Part shown: piece by piece, positions 8,371 through 15,537 of the stretch | Numbering within the stretch: the stretch's first letter is position 1 | How the letters are laid out: every line of letters begins with the position of its first letter | NCBI RefSeq assembly: GCF_025363195.1 | Contig: NZ_JANYEK010000018.1 | Location: 1-49,129, forward strand | DNA from: Sphingomonas sp. | Lineage (GTDB): Bacteria > Pseudomonadota > Alphaproteobacteria > Sphingomonadales > Sphingomonadaceae | Length of the DNA stretch: 49,129 nt | Direction of reading: 5' to 3' | The notes under the pieces: generated by a model | Seen by the model: the letters and a program-made list of their open reading frames with translations, nothing else | What the model was told of the DNA's origin: nothing | Database searches by the model: none | Position numbers and translations under genes: made by a program

Positions 8371-8517
8371 ATGTTCGGACAGACCAGCAATATCAGCCGC
8401 AACGTCGTCGCAATGTTCTTCGCCATCGTGTTCAGCACCGTCACGGTTGCTGCAGCGGTTGGGCCGGCACATGTTTCGGCACCCACCCCAATCACCGCCA
8501 TCGCCGCTGCAGCGTAA
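8371..8517 (+). CDS. Small hydrophobic protein, first gene of the psp operon
   Basis: A 48-residue reading frame from an ATG at 8371 preceded by CAGGGAG. It is the first start downstream of the sigma-54 promoter. It has a polar N-terminus (MFGQTSNISRN), one hydrophobic segment (about residues 12-32) and an Ala/Pro-rich tail. This could be an uncleaved single-span protein or a signal-peptide-like sequence with an AxA-type end. No family is recognised. Its ribosome site and spacing resemble those of pspA 83 bases downstream, supporting real translation. PspF-dependent expression is inferred from position only. Confidence 0.65.
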   Translation: MFGQTSNISRNVVAMFFAIVFSTVTVAAAVGPAHVSAPTPITAIAAAA

Positions 8518-8599
8518 CCGCAGCGCGAAGCCGGGGCGGCCCCCTCACCCCTTCCCGCCCCGGCGTCCCTCTCGCCCCAGTTCACACAGGAGTTTTCCA

Positions 8600-9280
8600 A
8601 TGGGCATTTTCTCCCGCACTCGCGACATCGTCGCCGCCAATTTCTCCGACCTGCTCGACAAGGCGGAAGACCCCTCGAAGATGATCCGCATGATCATCCT
8701 CGAAATGGAGGAAACGCTGGTCGAGGTTCGCGCCTCCGCAGCGCGCACCATCGCCGACCAGAAGGAAATGCGCCGTCACATTTCGAAGCTCGACAAGCTG
8801 CAGGACAGCTGGACCGAGAAGGCCGAGCTGGCACTGAGCAAGGACCGCGAGGATCTCGCCAAGGCCGCGCTGGTCGAAAAGCAGAAGGCCGCCGACATGG
8901 CCGTCCAGCTCGAAGCCGAGATCACCGTGCTCGACGATGCACTGAGTGCTTCGGAGCAGGATATCTCCAAGCTCCAGAAGAAGCTCAGCGAGGCGCGCAC
9001 CCGGCAGAACCAGATCGTCACCCGGCTCGAAAGCGCCCACAACCGCTTCAAGCTGCGCGAAATGTATGCCGGCCAGAAGGTAGAGGACGCATTCTCGCGC
9101 TTCGACATCCTCGACCGCCGCGTCGACATTGCCGAGGGTCGCGCCGATGCGATGGGCCTGGGCGGTGCGCCCAAGACGCTGGACGAGGAAATCGCCGAGC
9201 TGAAGTCGGCCGAGAAGGTCGATGCCGAACTCGCCGCTATGAAGGCTCGCATCAGCCCCCACACGAACAGCGACGGGTAA
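8600..9280 (+). CDS. pspA: Phage shock protein A (PspA/IM30/ESCRT-III family)
   Basis: A 226-residue almost entirely helical, charged protein beginning MGIFSRTRDIVAANFSDLLD, the N-terminal amphipathic membrane-binding helix of PspA. EDPSKMIRMIILEMEETL and a long central coiled coil follow. PspA inhibits PspF in unstressed cells and assembles on damaged inner membrane. A strong CACAGGAG ribosome site precedes the ATG at 8600. The stop is one base from pspB, so the two are coupled. Length matches the family. Confidence 0.95.
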   Translation: MGIFSRTRDIVAANFSDLLDKAEDPSKMIRMIILEMEETLVEVRASAARTIADQKEMRRHISKLDKLQDSWTEKAELALSKDREDLAKAALVEKQKAADMAVQLEAEITVLDDALSASEQDISKLQKKLSEARTRQNQIVTRLESAHNRFKLREMYAGQKVEDAFSRFDILDRRVDIAEGRADAMGLGGAPKTLDEEIAELKSAEKVDAELAAMKARISPHTNSDG

Positions 9281-9281
9281 G

Positions 9282-9563
9282 ATGGAAGATTTCTTCACCA
9301 TCGCGGTGCCGATCACCTCGATCTTCATCGCCCTGCCGTGGCTGATCCTCCACTACGTCACGAAGTGGAAGACCGCGCCGAAGATCACGCAGGAGGACGA
9401 AGGCCTGCTCGACGAGCTCTACTCGCTGTCGCGCCGTCTGGAAGACCGCCTGACCACCGTCGAACGCATCGTTGCCGCCGACAATCCCGACTGGAAGCCC
9501 GGCCCCTCTCATATTAGCGGGCCATCCGCCCAATCAGACGACTATCTTTCGAGGAGGAACTGA
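9282..9563 (+). CDS. pspB: Phage shock protein B
   Basis: A 93-residue protein. An N-terminal membrane helix (about residues 5-27) is followed by KWKTAPKIT, and then a leucine-zipper-like segment ending in RLEDRLTTVERIVAADNPDW. This arrangement is that of PspB, which with PspC relays membrane stress to PspA. It is somewhat longer than the enterobacterial protein because of a polar C-terminal tail. It sits between pspA (1-base gap) and pspC (ATGs 283 bases apart). The RLxxRLxxxERI signature recurs in four downstream genes. Confidence 0.93.
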   Translation: MEDFFTIAVPITSIFIALPWLILHYVTKWKTAPKITQEDEGLLDELYSLSRRLEDRLTTVERIVAADNPDWKPGPSHISGPSAQSDDYLSRRN

Positions 9564-9564
9564 A

Positions 9565-9945
9565 ATGTCCGCCAGCCGCACCAAATTCTACGTCGACAAG
9601 CAGAACCGCAAATGGCTCGGCGTCTGCGCCGGGATCGCCGACTATACCGGGGTGGATGTCACTTGGGTCCGGGTCGGGGCGGTGATCCTCACCGTCGCCG
9701 GGGGCTTCCCCTGGACCTTGCTGGCCTATTGGCTGATCAACTGGATGGCCGATGCCAAACCCTACGGTCTGTATGACAGCCCCGAGGACCAGAAGTTTTG
9801 GCAGGGCGTGCGCACCAACCCCAAGCGCTCGACGGCGGAAATCCGCTCCAGCTTCCGCGACGTGGATCGCCGGCTGGCCGATATTGAAATGTATTACACC
9901 AGCCGCAACAGCCGCCTGGCCAACGAAATCGACAGCCTGCGCTAA
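9565..9945 (+). CDS. pspC: Phage shock protein C
   Basis: A 126-residue PspC-domain protein. FYVDKQNRKWLGVCAGIADY and GVDVTWVRVGAVILTV form the conserved PspC core with its membrane segment, followed by a second hydrophobic stretch (TLLAYWLINWMA). The C-terminal third is a predicted coiled coil (RDVDRRLADIEMYY). GAGGAGG precedes the start. PspC is the inner-membrane stress sensor partner of PspB. It is co-transcribed with pspAB. Confidence 0.94.
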   Translation: MSASRTKFYVDKQNRKWLGVCAGIADYTGVDVTWVRVGAVILTVAGGFPWTLLAYWLINWMADAKPYGLYDSPEDQKFWQGVRTNPKRSTAEIRSSFRDVDRRLADIEMYYTSRNSRLANEIDSLR

Positions 9946-9972
9946 GCCGGCGTCTAACAGGGAAGATACGAG

Positions 9973-10323
9973 ATGAGCAGTTCCTTGGGTATCCTGATCC
10001 CGCTGGCGATCTTTACGGTCGGTCCGATCAGCTGGGCTTTCACCACCTGGGTCCGCGCCAAGCATGGCTACCCGCTCGATGACAACAGCCACGGAATGTG
10101 GGGCTGGCGCGGCGCGAGTGGGGGTAGGGGCCGGCGCGACGGGAACGCCGCCCGGGCCAATGACGCTGCCGCCGAGCGCAAGATCGAGCTGCTGAGTTCG
10201 GAGAATGAGGCACTGACCGGCAAGATCAGCCGCCTCGAGGAACGCCTCTCCGTTCTAGAACGCATCGCCACCGATCCCGCCGAGCGCACCGCCCGCGAAA
10301 TCGAAGCGCTGCGCGACCGTTAA
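9973..10323 (+). CDS. PspB-like small membrane protein 1
   Basis: A 116-residue protein with an N-terminal hydrophobic segment (residues 4-25), a Gly/Arg-rich linker and a C-terminal coiled coil that contains ISRLEERLSVLERIATDP and ends in EIEALRDR. The C-terminal signature repeats that of PspB and of the next genes. The gene starts 27 bases after pspC with no terminator between, so it is probably part of the psp operon. There is no recognised family beyond the PspB-like layout. A role as an additional stress-sensing or PspA-binding partner is inferred. Confidence 0.8.
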   Translation: MSSSLGILIPLAIFTVGPISWAFTTWVRAKHGYPLDDNSHGMWGWRGASGGRGRRDGNAARANDAAAERKIELLSSENEALTGKISRLEERLSVLERIATDPAERTAREIEALRDR

Positions 10324-10364
10324 GCCCGACCCCAGCGAACAAGCCCAAGCCAAGGAGCGCCGTC

Positions 10365-10643
10365 ATGGCCACGTCCACCTTCCTCGCCTTCTTCATGATC
10401 GTCGTCGGATTGCCGGTGATCCTCGGAATTGGCAGCAGCATGTTCAAGAACTGGCTGATGCACAAAGAGAAAATGGGCGAGGCCCTGAATGCGCAGACCG
10501 CGGAAAAGGCGGCACAATATGCCGCCCACACCGAACGGCTCGAACAACGGATGCGCGTTCTGGAACGGATCGTCACCGATCGCGGCATCGATGTCGCGGA
10601 TGAAATCGAACGGCTGCGCGACGATCGCGCGCCCCTCAACTAA
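10365..10643 (+). CDS. PspB-like small membrane protein 2
   Basis: A 92-residue protein with one N-terminal membrane helix (residues 4-28), a short basic patch (KEKMG), then a coiled coil with ERLEQRMRVLERIVTD and EIERLRDD. This is the closest to PspB in length and layout of the extra genes. An AAGGAG ribosome site precedes the ATG, which lies 41 bases after the previous stop. The function is unknown. Operon membership and shared C-terminal signature support a link to the Psp response. Confidence 0.82.
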   Translation: MATSTFLAFFMIVVGLPVILGIGSSMFKNWLMHKEKMGEALNAQTAEKAAQYAAHTERLEQRMRVLERIVTDRGIDVADEIERLRDDRAPLN

Positions 10644-10655
10644 GGATCTAAGACA

Positions 10656-10784
10656 ATGATCGTCTTCCTCGCCATCATGGTCGGCATCGCCGCCATCGGC
10701 ACCTGGCTGACCGAGCGGGTCGACCGCCCAAACCGCAGGCTCGAAAACGCCCGCCGCCTCGCACGCACCCGCCGCACGCTCTGA
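10656..10784 (+). CDS. 42-residue single-span membrane protein in psp operon
   Basis: This short frame reads MIVFLAIMVGIAAIGTWLTE, and an Arg-rich tail (15 residues from RPNRRLENARR onward) follows. It is a minimal membrane helix followed by a positively charged cytoplasmic end. It starts 12 bases after the preceding stop and ends 30 bases before the next gene. Unlike its neighbours it lacks the LERI coiled-coil signature. Candidate ribosome site: AAGGAT. The small size leaves some doubt, but the spacing and composition fit a real gene. Confidence 0.6.
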   Translation: MIVFLAIMVGIAAIGTWLTERVDRPNRRLENARRLARTRRTL

Positions 10785-10814
10785 CCCCCTTCACCAAGAC
10801 ATTCGGAGATTCAA

Positions 10815-11123
10815 ATGTTGGACAATCCATTCAGCATGGTCGTCGCCATCATCCTGATCGTCACCGTCGGCAAGGTGCTGCGGGCTCGCTATCGGAGCGG
10901 CAACGAAGAACAGGGCAGCGAGTACGCTCCATTTCGCAACGACGGCGTGCGGACCGAAGGGGCCCGTAACGAAGGCACCGCTGAAGCGGAGAACCGCCAC
11001 CTGCGGGAGGAACTGAAGGCGATGAAAGACCGCCTCGCCGTCCTCGAACGCATCGCCACCGACAATAACGACAGCGGCGCCCGCCTCGATCGCGAGATCG
11101 ACCGGCTCCGCGACCGCAGCTAA
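10815..11123 (+). CDS. PspB-like small membrane protein 3
   Basis: A 102-residue protein with an N-terminal membrane helix (residues 6-22), a polar, glutamate-rich linker, and a coiled coil with MKDRLAVLERIATDNND and REIDRLRDRS. The RLxVLERIATD segment is nearly identical to that of PspB-like protein 1. That points to duplication and divergence within the operon. Its start follows the 42-residue gene by 30 bases. No enzymatic motif is present. Confidence 0.8.
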   Translation: MLDNPFSMVVAIILIVTVGKVLRARYRSGNEEQGSEYAPFRNDGVRTEGARNEGTAEAENRHLREELKAMKDRLAVLERIATDNNDSGARLDREIDRLRDRS

Positions 11124-11146
11124 CCCGAACGAGAGGAGCAGGGATC

Positions 11147-11401
11147 ATGATCGACCCGAACCTGTATATCACCCTCGCCGCCGCGGCCCTTGGCGCGATC
11201 GGCATGGTCACCTTCGCCGGGCTGACCGGCTGGCGCGGCTGGCTCGCCCTGAAGCATCAGGAATTGCAGGCTGGCCACGACATCGCCAGCGACAGGGGGC
11301 CGATCCAGGCCCTGCCCAACGCCAGCGCCCGGATCGAAATCGCCGACCTCAAGGAACGCATTCGCAAGCTGGAAGCGATCGCGGCGGGGGTCGATCTTTG
11401 A
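11147..11401 (+). CDS. PspB-like small membrane protein 4
   Basis: An 84-residue protein with a membrane helix (residues 8-28), then GWRGWLALKHQE, and a C-terminal coiled coil in the pattern IADLKERIRKLEAIAAG. This is a weaker form of the ERL-LERI signature of its neighbours. GAGAGGAG precedes the ATG. It is the last gene of the co-directional run. A two-armed palindromic repeat follows before sufE. The function is unknown, with a Psp-related role inferred from context. Confidence 0.78.
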   Translation: MIDPNLYITLAAAALGAIGMVTFAGLTGWRGWLALKHQELQAGHDIASDRGPIQALPNASARIEIADLKERIRKLEAIAAGVDL

Positions 11402-11465
11402 AGGCTTCAGCGAGCCCTCACCCTCCGTCACCCCGACCGATCGCCATTCCGGAACATTCCCATCC

Positions 11466-11555
11466 CCGTTGGTGCTGAGCCCGTAGAAGTACCGCTCTCC
11501 CACCCGGTACGAAAGCGCAGGAAAACTGGCCCTTCGACAAGCTCGGGACAAACGG
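11466..11555. repeat. Two-armed palindromic (REPIN-like) element, intergenic
   Basis: Left arm 11466-11489 (CCGTTGGTGCTGAGCC, then CGTAGAAG) and right arm 11532-11555 (CTTCGACAAGCTCGGG, then ACAAACGG) are inverted, imperfect copies. Both match the element inside mtaB (3874-3957) and that at 37974-38068. It occupies the gap between the psp operon and sufE, and could also fold as a large hairpin at the end of the psp transcript. Confidence 0.75.
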
Positions 11556-11593
11556 GGGTTTGAGGAATGGAGCATTGGCTCTAACGGGCTACC

Positions 11594-12001
11594 ATGCCCA
11601 GCCTCACCGACCTGCAAGACGAATACGGCTTCCTTGATGCCGACGATCGCTACCGCCTGTTGATCGATCTCGGTCGTGATCTGGAATCGATGCCCGAACC
11701 GCTCAAGACCGACGCTACCCTGGTCCGCGGCTGTTCCGCTTCGGTGTGGATCTATCCCACTACCGCAGAAGACGGCAATCTCCACTTCCTCGCCGACAGC
11801 AATGCCGCGATCACCAAGGGTATCATCGCGCTCGTCCTGCTCACCGTGCAGGATCAGCGGCCGGCCGCGATTCTGGCCACCGATATCGAAGGCGCACTCG
11901 ATCCCTTCGATCTCAAGAAGCAGCTCAGCTCGAACCGCACCCAGGGTATTCCGAACATGATCGCGCTGATCCGCGAGACGGCGAAACGCTATGCGGACTG
12001 A
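11594..12001 (+). CDS. sufE: Cysteine desulfuration protein SufE
   Basis: A 135-residue SufE protein. SufE accepts persulfide sulfur from SufS-type cysteine desulfurase and stimulates it. The acceptor cysteine is C47 in LVRGCSASVWI. The flanking helices LTDLQDEYGFLDADDRYRLL and the ending SNRTQGIPNMIALIRETAK fit the family. The sufBCDS genes are not in the window. Two cysteine desulfurases are encoded 16 kb away. The start ATG at 11594 is the only plausible one. Confidence 0.93.
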   Translation: MPSLTDLQDEYGFLDADDRYRLLIDLGRDLESMPEPLKTDATLVRGCSASVWIYPTTAEDGNLHFLADSNAAITKGIIALVLLTVQDQRPAAILATDIEGALDPFDLKKQLSSNRTQGIPNMIALIRETAKRYAD

Positions 12002-12013
12002 GCGATCAAAAGG

Positions 12014-12433
12014 TCAGGACCGGACCTTTGGCGGCTTTGGATAGGGCACGAATTCGTTCAACCCGATCGACCCCTTGGGGAATTGGCCAGTCCGACTGAT
12101 CAGTTGTACGATATCGATGCGGCACAATTGGCTGGTATAGCTTCTGGTCACGAGAATATCGTCGCTATCGAGGAAGCCCGCCCCGCCGTCCGGCCGGTTG
12201 ACATAGGCTGTGCCGTTATTGGTCGTATAAACGATCCCGATGCCGTCGATAATCTCGGTGGAGCGGATATCGCGCTGGTTGATGCAATTGACCGGCTTGC
12301 CGGCAACCCGGCCCGCGACGATCTTATCGAGCTGCGCTTGCGGCGTCAGCCGCACGCGCGCGTCCGCCGCTCCGACGCCCAACAACCCCATACCCAGCAG
12401 CGCGCTGCCGATGGCTAGATGAACCCGTTTCAT
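12014..12433 (-). CDS. Predicted periplasmic protein of unknown function
   Basis: A 139-residue protein. The N-terminus has a signal peptide (KR, a hydrophobic core, and a likely cleavage after AADA at about residue 25). The mature part contains two cysteines (in VNCINQRD and SQLCRID) that could form a disulfide. It ends in a Pro/Lys-rich tail. GAGGAG lies seven bases ahead of the ATG. I do not recognise a named family. It converges with sufE, with 12 bases between stops. Confidence 0.75.
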   Translation of the reverse strand: MKRVHLAIGSALLGMGLLGVGAADARVRLTPQAQLDKIVAGRVAGKPVNCINQRDIRSTEIIDGIGIVYTTNNGTAYVNRPDGGAGFLDSDDILVTRSYTSQLCRIDIVQLISRTGQFPKGSIGLNEFVPYPKPPKVRS

Positions 12434-12510
12434 GTTCGAACTCCTCAAGATAGCCATTCTCGCACAACCAGCGTGAATGATGCCTGAATTCTCGCTTGAC
12501 GTCGAATCAA

Positions 12511-12831
12511 TCAACGCGCGCCCGGCCCCAGGATTGCCACCACCTCGTCCAGATCGGCACCTTCGCACACGAGCTTCCACGCCTGGGGGGCGGCGCCGTC
12601 GATTACGGTCACTGCGCCCTTGGGGCAGATGCCCAGGCATTTCACCTCGACGATTCCGGTCGCCGCTTTGCGACCTTTCTTCAGCCCAAGATGGCGGCGC
12701 AGCGCCTTGGCCAATGGCTGCTTGCCCTTCGGCCCGAACCCGCCGCCAAGTTTTTTGGAACATTTCCCGCACACCAGCAGCGTGCCCGACCAGTCCGATC
12801 GCACGCTGCGCATCAGCACGGGCAGTGTCAC
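12511..12831 (-). CDS. Thioredoxin-like (2Fe-2S) ferredoxin-domain protein
   Basis: A small protein of about 106 residues with four cysteines in the pattern CGKC ... VKCLGIC, followed by PKGAVTVIDG. This is the layout of thioredoxin-fold [2Fe-2S] ferredoxins (also seen as the 24-kDa NADH dehydrogenase subunit fold). A basic segment lies between the cysteine pairs. The start is uncertain. GTG at 12831 forms a GTGA overlap with the stop of the upstream J-domain gene, as other coupled genes here do. GTG at 12846 or ATG at 12813 are alternatives. Redox partner unknown. Confidence 0.78.
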   Translation of the reverse strand: MTLPVLMRSVRSDWSGTLLVCGKCSKKLGGGFGPKGKQPLAKALRRHLGLKKGRKAATGIVEVKCLGICPKGAVTVIDGAAPQAWKLVCEGADLDEVVAILGPGAR

Positions 12832-13373
12832 ACCGCGGGCTTCCACTCGCGCATTTCCTCGGCGACGCGCAGCACGTCATACGCCGCCTGGATCGCCTGA
12901 AACCGTTTCGCCGCTTCGGCATCGCCAGGTCGCAGATCGGGATGACTGTCCTTGGCGAGCTTGCGCCACGCCAGTTTCACGGCTGCGAACTCCACATCCG
13001 GTTCCAGCCCCAGCACATCCAGCGCGCGCATCTCGTCTCGCGACCGGCTGCCATCGCCCGGCCCGGCCCATTGGTTGTGGCGCGATTCGGTGTAGCCCTC
13101 CGCGGTCTGCGTTTCCGCCCGCTCTCGCTCGGCGGCTTCCTCCGCGGTCAGGCCCTCGAAGTAATTCCAGCCACGATTATATTCGCCGGCATGCTCCTGG
13201 CAAAAATACCACCGCTCCGGGCTGTTGGGGGATTTCGGCGCCGGACAATCGCCCTTCTGGGTGCAGCCATGCCGGTCGCACAGCCGCACGGTCACCGCCT
13301 CGCTGCCAGACTCGCCATAAGCGCGCCAGCGGGGGAAGCCCCAGTCGGTAGATCGTGTCGAAGAACGCGCCAT
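12828..13373 (-). CDS. J-domain protein with N-terminal cysteine cluster
   Basis: About 181 residues. The C-terminal 70 residues form a DnaJ-type J domain (ALDVLGLEP, then LAWRKLAKDSHPDLRPGD with the HPD motif, then AYDVLR). A J domain stimulates DnaK/HscA-type ATPases. The N-terminal half holds CDRHGC, GDCPAP and YFCQEH, a possible zinc- or metal-binding group, and a WNYFEGLT segment. The ATG at 13382 would add three residues. The 3' end overlaps the start of the ferredoxin-like gene, so the two are translated together. The J-domain call is firm, and the client is unknown. Confidence 0.85.
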   Translation of the reverse strand: MARSSTRSTDWGFPRWRAYGESGSEAVTVRLCDRHGCTQKGDCPAPKSPNSPERWYFCQEHAGEYNRGWNYFEGLTAEEAAERERAETQTAEGYTESRHNQWAGPGDGSRSRDEMRALDVLGLEPDVEFAAVKLAWRKLAKDSHPDLRPGDAEAAKRFQAIQAAYDVLRVAEEMREWKPAV

Positions 13374-13437
13374 CGGCCTCATCTAATTGTCGCGGCGGCA
13401 AAATGCCACTGCCCGCCCGGCATTACCGGAAATAAGC

Positions 13438-13803
13438 GCCAGAGGGTCTGTAAGCCGGGTTCTGTCCACCCGTTTGACCGGGATGGGCGACCATTCCTCT
13501 AGGCCTGCACTTGCATGCAGGCTCAAGCAACCAACCCGGACGACGAGCAGCAACATGCCCATATGACGTCCCTATTCGGTCTTGCTCCCGGTGGGGTTTG
13601 CCGTGCCGCCCCTGTTACCAGGCGCGCGGTGCGCTCTTACCGCACCCTTTCAATGTTACGTCGCCGAAGCGGTCGCAACCTACTTTCTGTGGCACTTTCC
13701 CTCGGGTTGCCCCGGCCGGGCGTTACCCGGCACCGTCGTTACATGGAGCCCGGACTTTCCTCGCGCGTCTCGAAAGACACCCGCGGTCGCCCGACCCTCT
13801 GGC
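13438..13803 (-). ncRNA. rnpB: RNase P RNA (M1 RNA)
   Basis: On the minus strand the 5' end contains the universally conserved GAGGAAAGTCCGGGCTCCAT. The 3' end contains CCCGGCTTACAGACC. The termini pair perfectly as GCCAGAGGGTC with GACCCTCTGGC, which is the P1 stem and sets the boundaries. It is about 366 nt, of the bacterial A type. This is the catalytic RNA that matures tRNA 5' ends. It fills the gap between the J-domain gene and the amidase gene. Confidence 0.95.
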
Positions 13804-13813
13804 GGAGAGCGCC

Positions 13814-14503
13814 TTACGCGTCGCCCTGCGGTTTGGGAAGTAAAAGCGCGAGGAGGATGCAGCGGCATTCCATATCGATCTCGCCATCGATCAGTTCGGG
13901 ACGGAACCGCCGTTGGAACGCGACCAAAGCGGCCAGCTTATCCGACACGTCATAGCCGAAGCGTTCGAGTGCAAGCAGGAAGCCACCCTCGGTCCAGCCC
14001 GGATCCATCAGATTCCTGGTCGGTCGCGGCAGCGCGAGACGCAGCTTGGCCAGTCGTTCCCACGGGAACAGTTCGCCCGGATCCTGTTTGCGCTTCGGCG
14101 CGATGTCGGAATGGCCGACCACGTCGCCGCGCCCGATATCGTACCGCTCCTTGATCGCGGCGACCAACGGCAACAGCGCGTCGATCTGCTGTTCCGGAAA
14201 CGGGCGATAGCCGAATTCGTGCCCCGGGTTGACCATCTCGATACCCACGCTGGCGCTGTTCACATCGGTGATACCGCGCCAGTGCGATTGCCCGGCATGC
14301 CAGGCGCGCTTCGCCTCATCGACCATCTGCAGCACCGTGCCGTCTTCCGCGATGAGATAATGCGCGGAAACCTTGGCGGCGGGATCCGTCAGCCGCCGGA
14401 TCGCCGATTCCGCATCCTGCATGCCGGTATAATGCAGCACGATCATCGTGATCGGCAACATTCGATCGTCGAAATTGGGCGATGGAGTCCGAATGATCGT
14501 CAT
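13814..14503 (-). CDS. N-acetylmuramoyl-L-alanine amidase (AmpD-like)
   Basis: A 229-residue amidase_2 family enzyme that cleaves the amide between N-acetylmuramic acid and L-alanine in peptidoglycan fragments. Zinc-site features are IVLHYTG (first His) and GHSDIAPKRKQDPGELFPW (second His, with Lys and Asp). SVGIEMVNPGHEFG lies between them. The C-terminal 60 residues resemble a small peptidoglycan-binding helical domain. The ATG at 14503 has GAGGA seven bases upstream, and a TTG two codons earlier is less likely. No signal peptide is evident, suggesting a cytosolic recycling enzyme like AmpD. It follows the EamA gene by ten bases. Confidence 0.88.
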   Translation of the reverse strand: MTIIRTPSPNFDDRMLPITMIVLHYTGMQDAESAIRRLTDPAAKVSAHYLIAEDGTVLQMVDEAKRAWHAGQSHWRGITDVNSASVGIEMVNPGHEFGYRPFPEQQIDALLPLVAAIKERYDIGRGDVVGHSDIAPKRKQDPGELFPWERLAKLRLALPRPTRNLMDPGWTEGGFLLALERFGYDVSDKLAALVAFQRRFRPELIDGEIDMECRCILLALLLPKPQGDA

Positions 14504-14513
14504 GCCCAAATCC

Positions 14514-15407
14514 TCATGCTGAATCCCCTGCCCGCGCCGTGCGGATCGTCACGATCGCGACGCCCAGCATCGCAATCCCACCGCCGGTTAGCATAAGCGC
14601 GGTCAGCGGCGTGCCGAAATAATAGGATGCGGCGAACACCGAGATTATCGGCGTGGCCAGCGTCAGCGGCGTGACGATGCTGATCGGGTGACGCTGCAGA
14701 AGATACGACATCGATCCCTGGCCGATCACCGTCGATCCGATCGCCGAAAACGCTACCCAGCCGAGCGTGTGCAGCGGCAGGTTCGGGATTTCCGCCATCG
14801 CTTGCGGTTCGACTTGCCAGGCCAGCAGCCCGAGCACGATCGATCCCCAGAATCCGATCCAGGCATAGATCGTCAAGACCGACACGCCGATCAAATAGCG
14901 CTGGATAATCGATCCCATCGCCCAGATGAAGCTTGCCAGCGCGGTCAGCGCCAGACCCGGCACCTCATGCGCGGCGGCCGGATCGAACACCAGCAGGAGG
15001 ACGCCGGCAAAGGACAAGGCGATCCCCGCCATACGCGGCAGCCGGATGCGTTCGCGGAACACGATGATCGCCAGGATCATCGAAAATGGCACGCCCAATT
15101 GCCCGGCGATCGCCAGCGCGCCGACATTGCCCGATACGGCCAGCGAAAAATTGGTCGCGACATAGAACAGCCCGCCCGAAAGGATACCAAGTGCCGTCAG
15201 CGCGCGCATCCGCCCCGGCACGATCCGCAGCCACGTTCCGCACACCAGCAGTACGATCACCTGTCGCAGGAACCCGGCGGTCAGCGGCGCGATCGCGGCG
15301 ACCGCCATCTTCACTGCGATGATGTTGAGCCCCCACAGCACATTCATCACCAGTACGACCGCGAAATCGTGCAGCCCGAATCCGCGCTGAGGAGAAGCTT
15401 GCGTCAC
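14514..15407 (-). CDS. EamA/DMT family metabolite exporter
   Basis: A protein of about 297 residues with ten hydrophobic helices in two EamA repeats. An N-terminal MNVLWGLNIIAVK and a repeat start near LTALASFIWAMGSIIQRYLI mark the two halves. Family members export amino acids, nucleotides or other metabolites. The substrate cannot be read here. The GTG at 15407 gives an N-terminus close to the first helix, and a TTG at 15482 would add 25 polar residues. It probably forms an operon with the downstream amidase. Confidence 0.82.
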   Translation of the reverse strand: MTQASPQRGFGLHDFAVVLVMNVLWGLNIIAVKMAVAAIAPLTAGFLRQVIVLLVCGTWLRIVPGRMRALTALGILSGGLFYVATNFSLAVSGNVGALAIAGQLGVPFSMILAIIVFRERIRLPRMAGIALSFAGVLLLVFDPAAAHEVPGLALTALASFIWAMGSIIQRYLIGVSVLTIYAWIGFWGSIVLGLLAWQVEPQAMAEIPNLPLHTLGWVAFSAIGSTVIGQGSMSYLLQRHPISIVTPLTLATPIISVFAASYYFGTPLTALMLTGGGIAMLGVAIVTIRTARAGDSA

Positions 15408-15537
15408 CTGCCACCGCTTGGGACGCCGGGCCGGCAAAGTAAACGCCGGATCGGCGGTACGCCCCACAGCATCCGTGAGCAAGAAACGCGGTCGAAATCA
15501 CCCGACCCACCCCCGTCGCTCGACGACGGCGCGTCGC

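Noticed and set aside
12434..12922. Extension of the 12014-12433 minus frame up to 12922
   Set aside because: It would overlap the ferredoxin and J-domain genes. The ATG at 12433 has a ribosome site and a signal peptide right after it.
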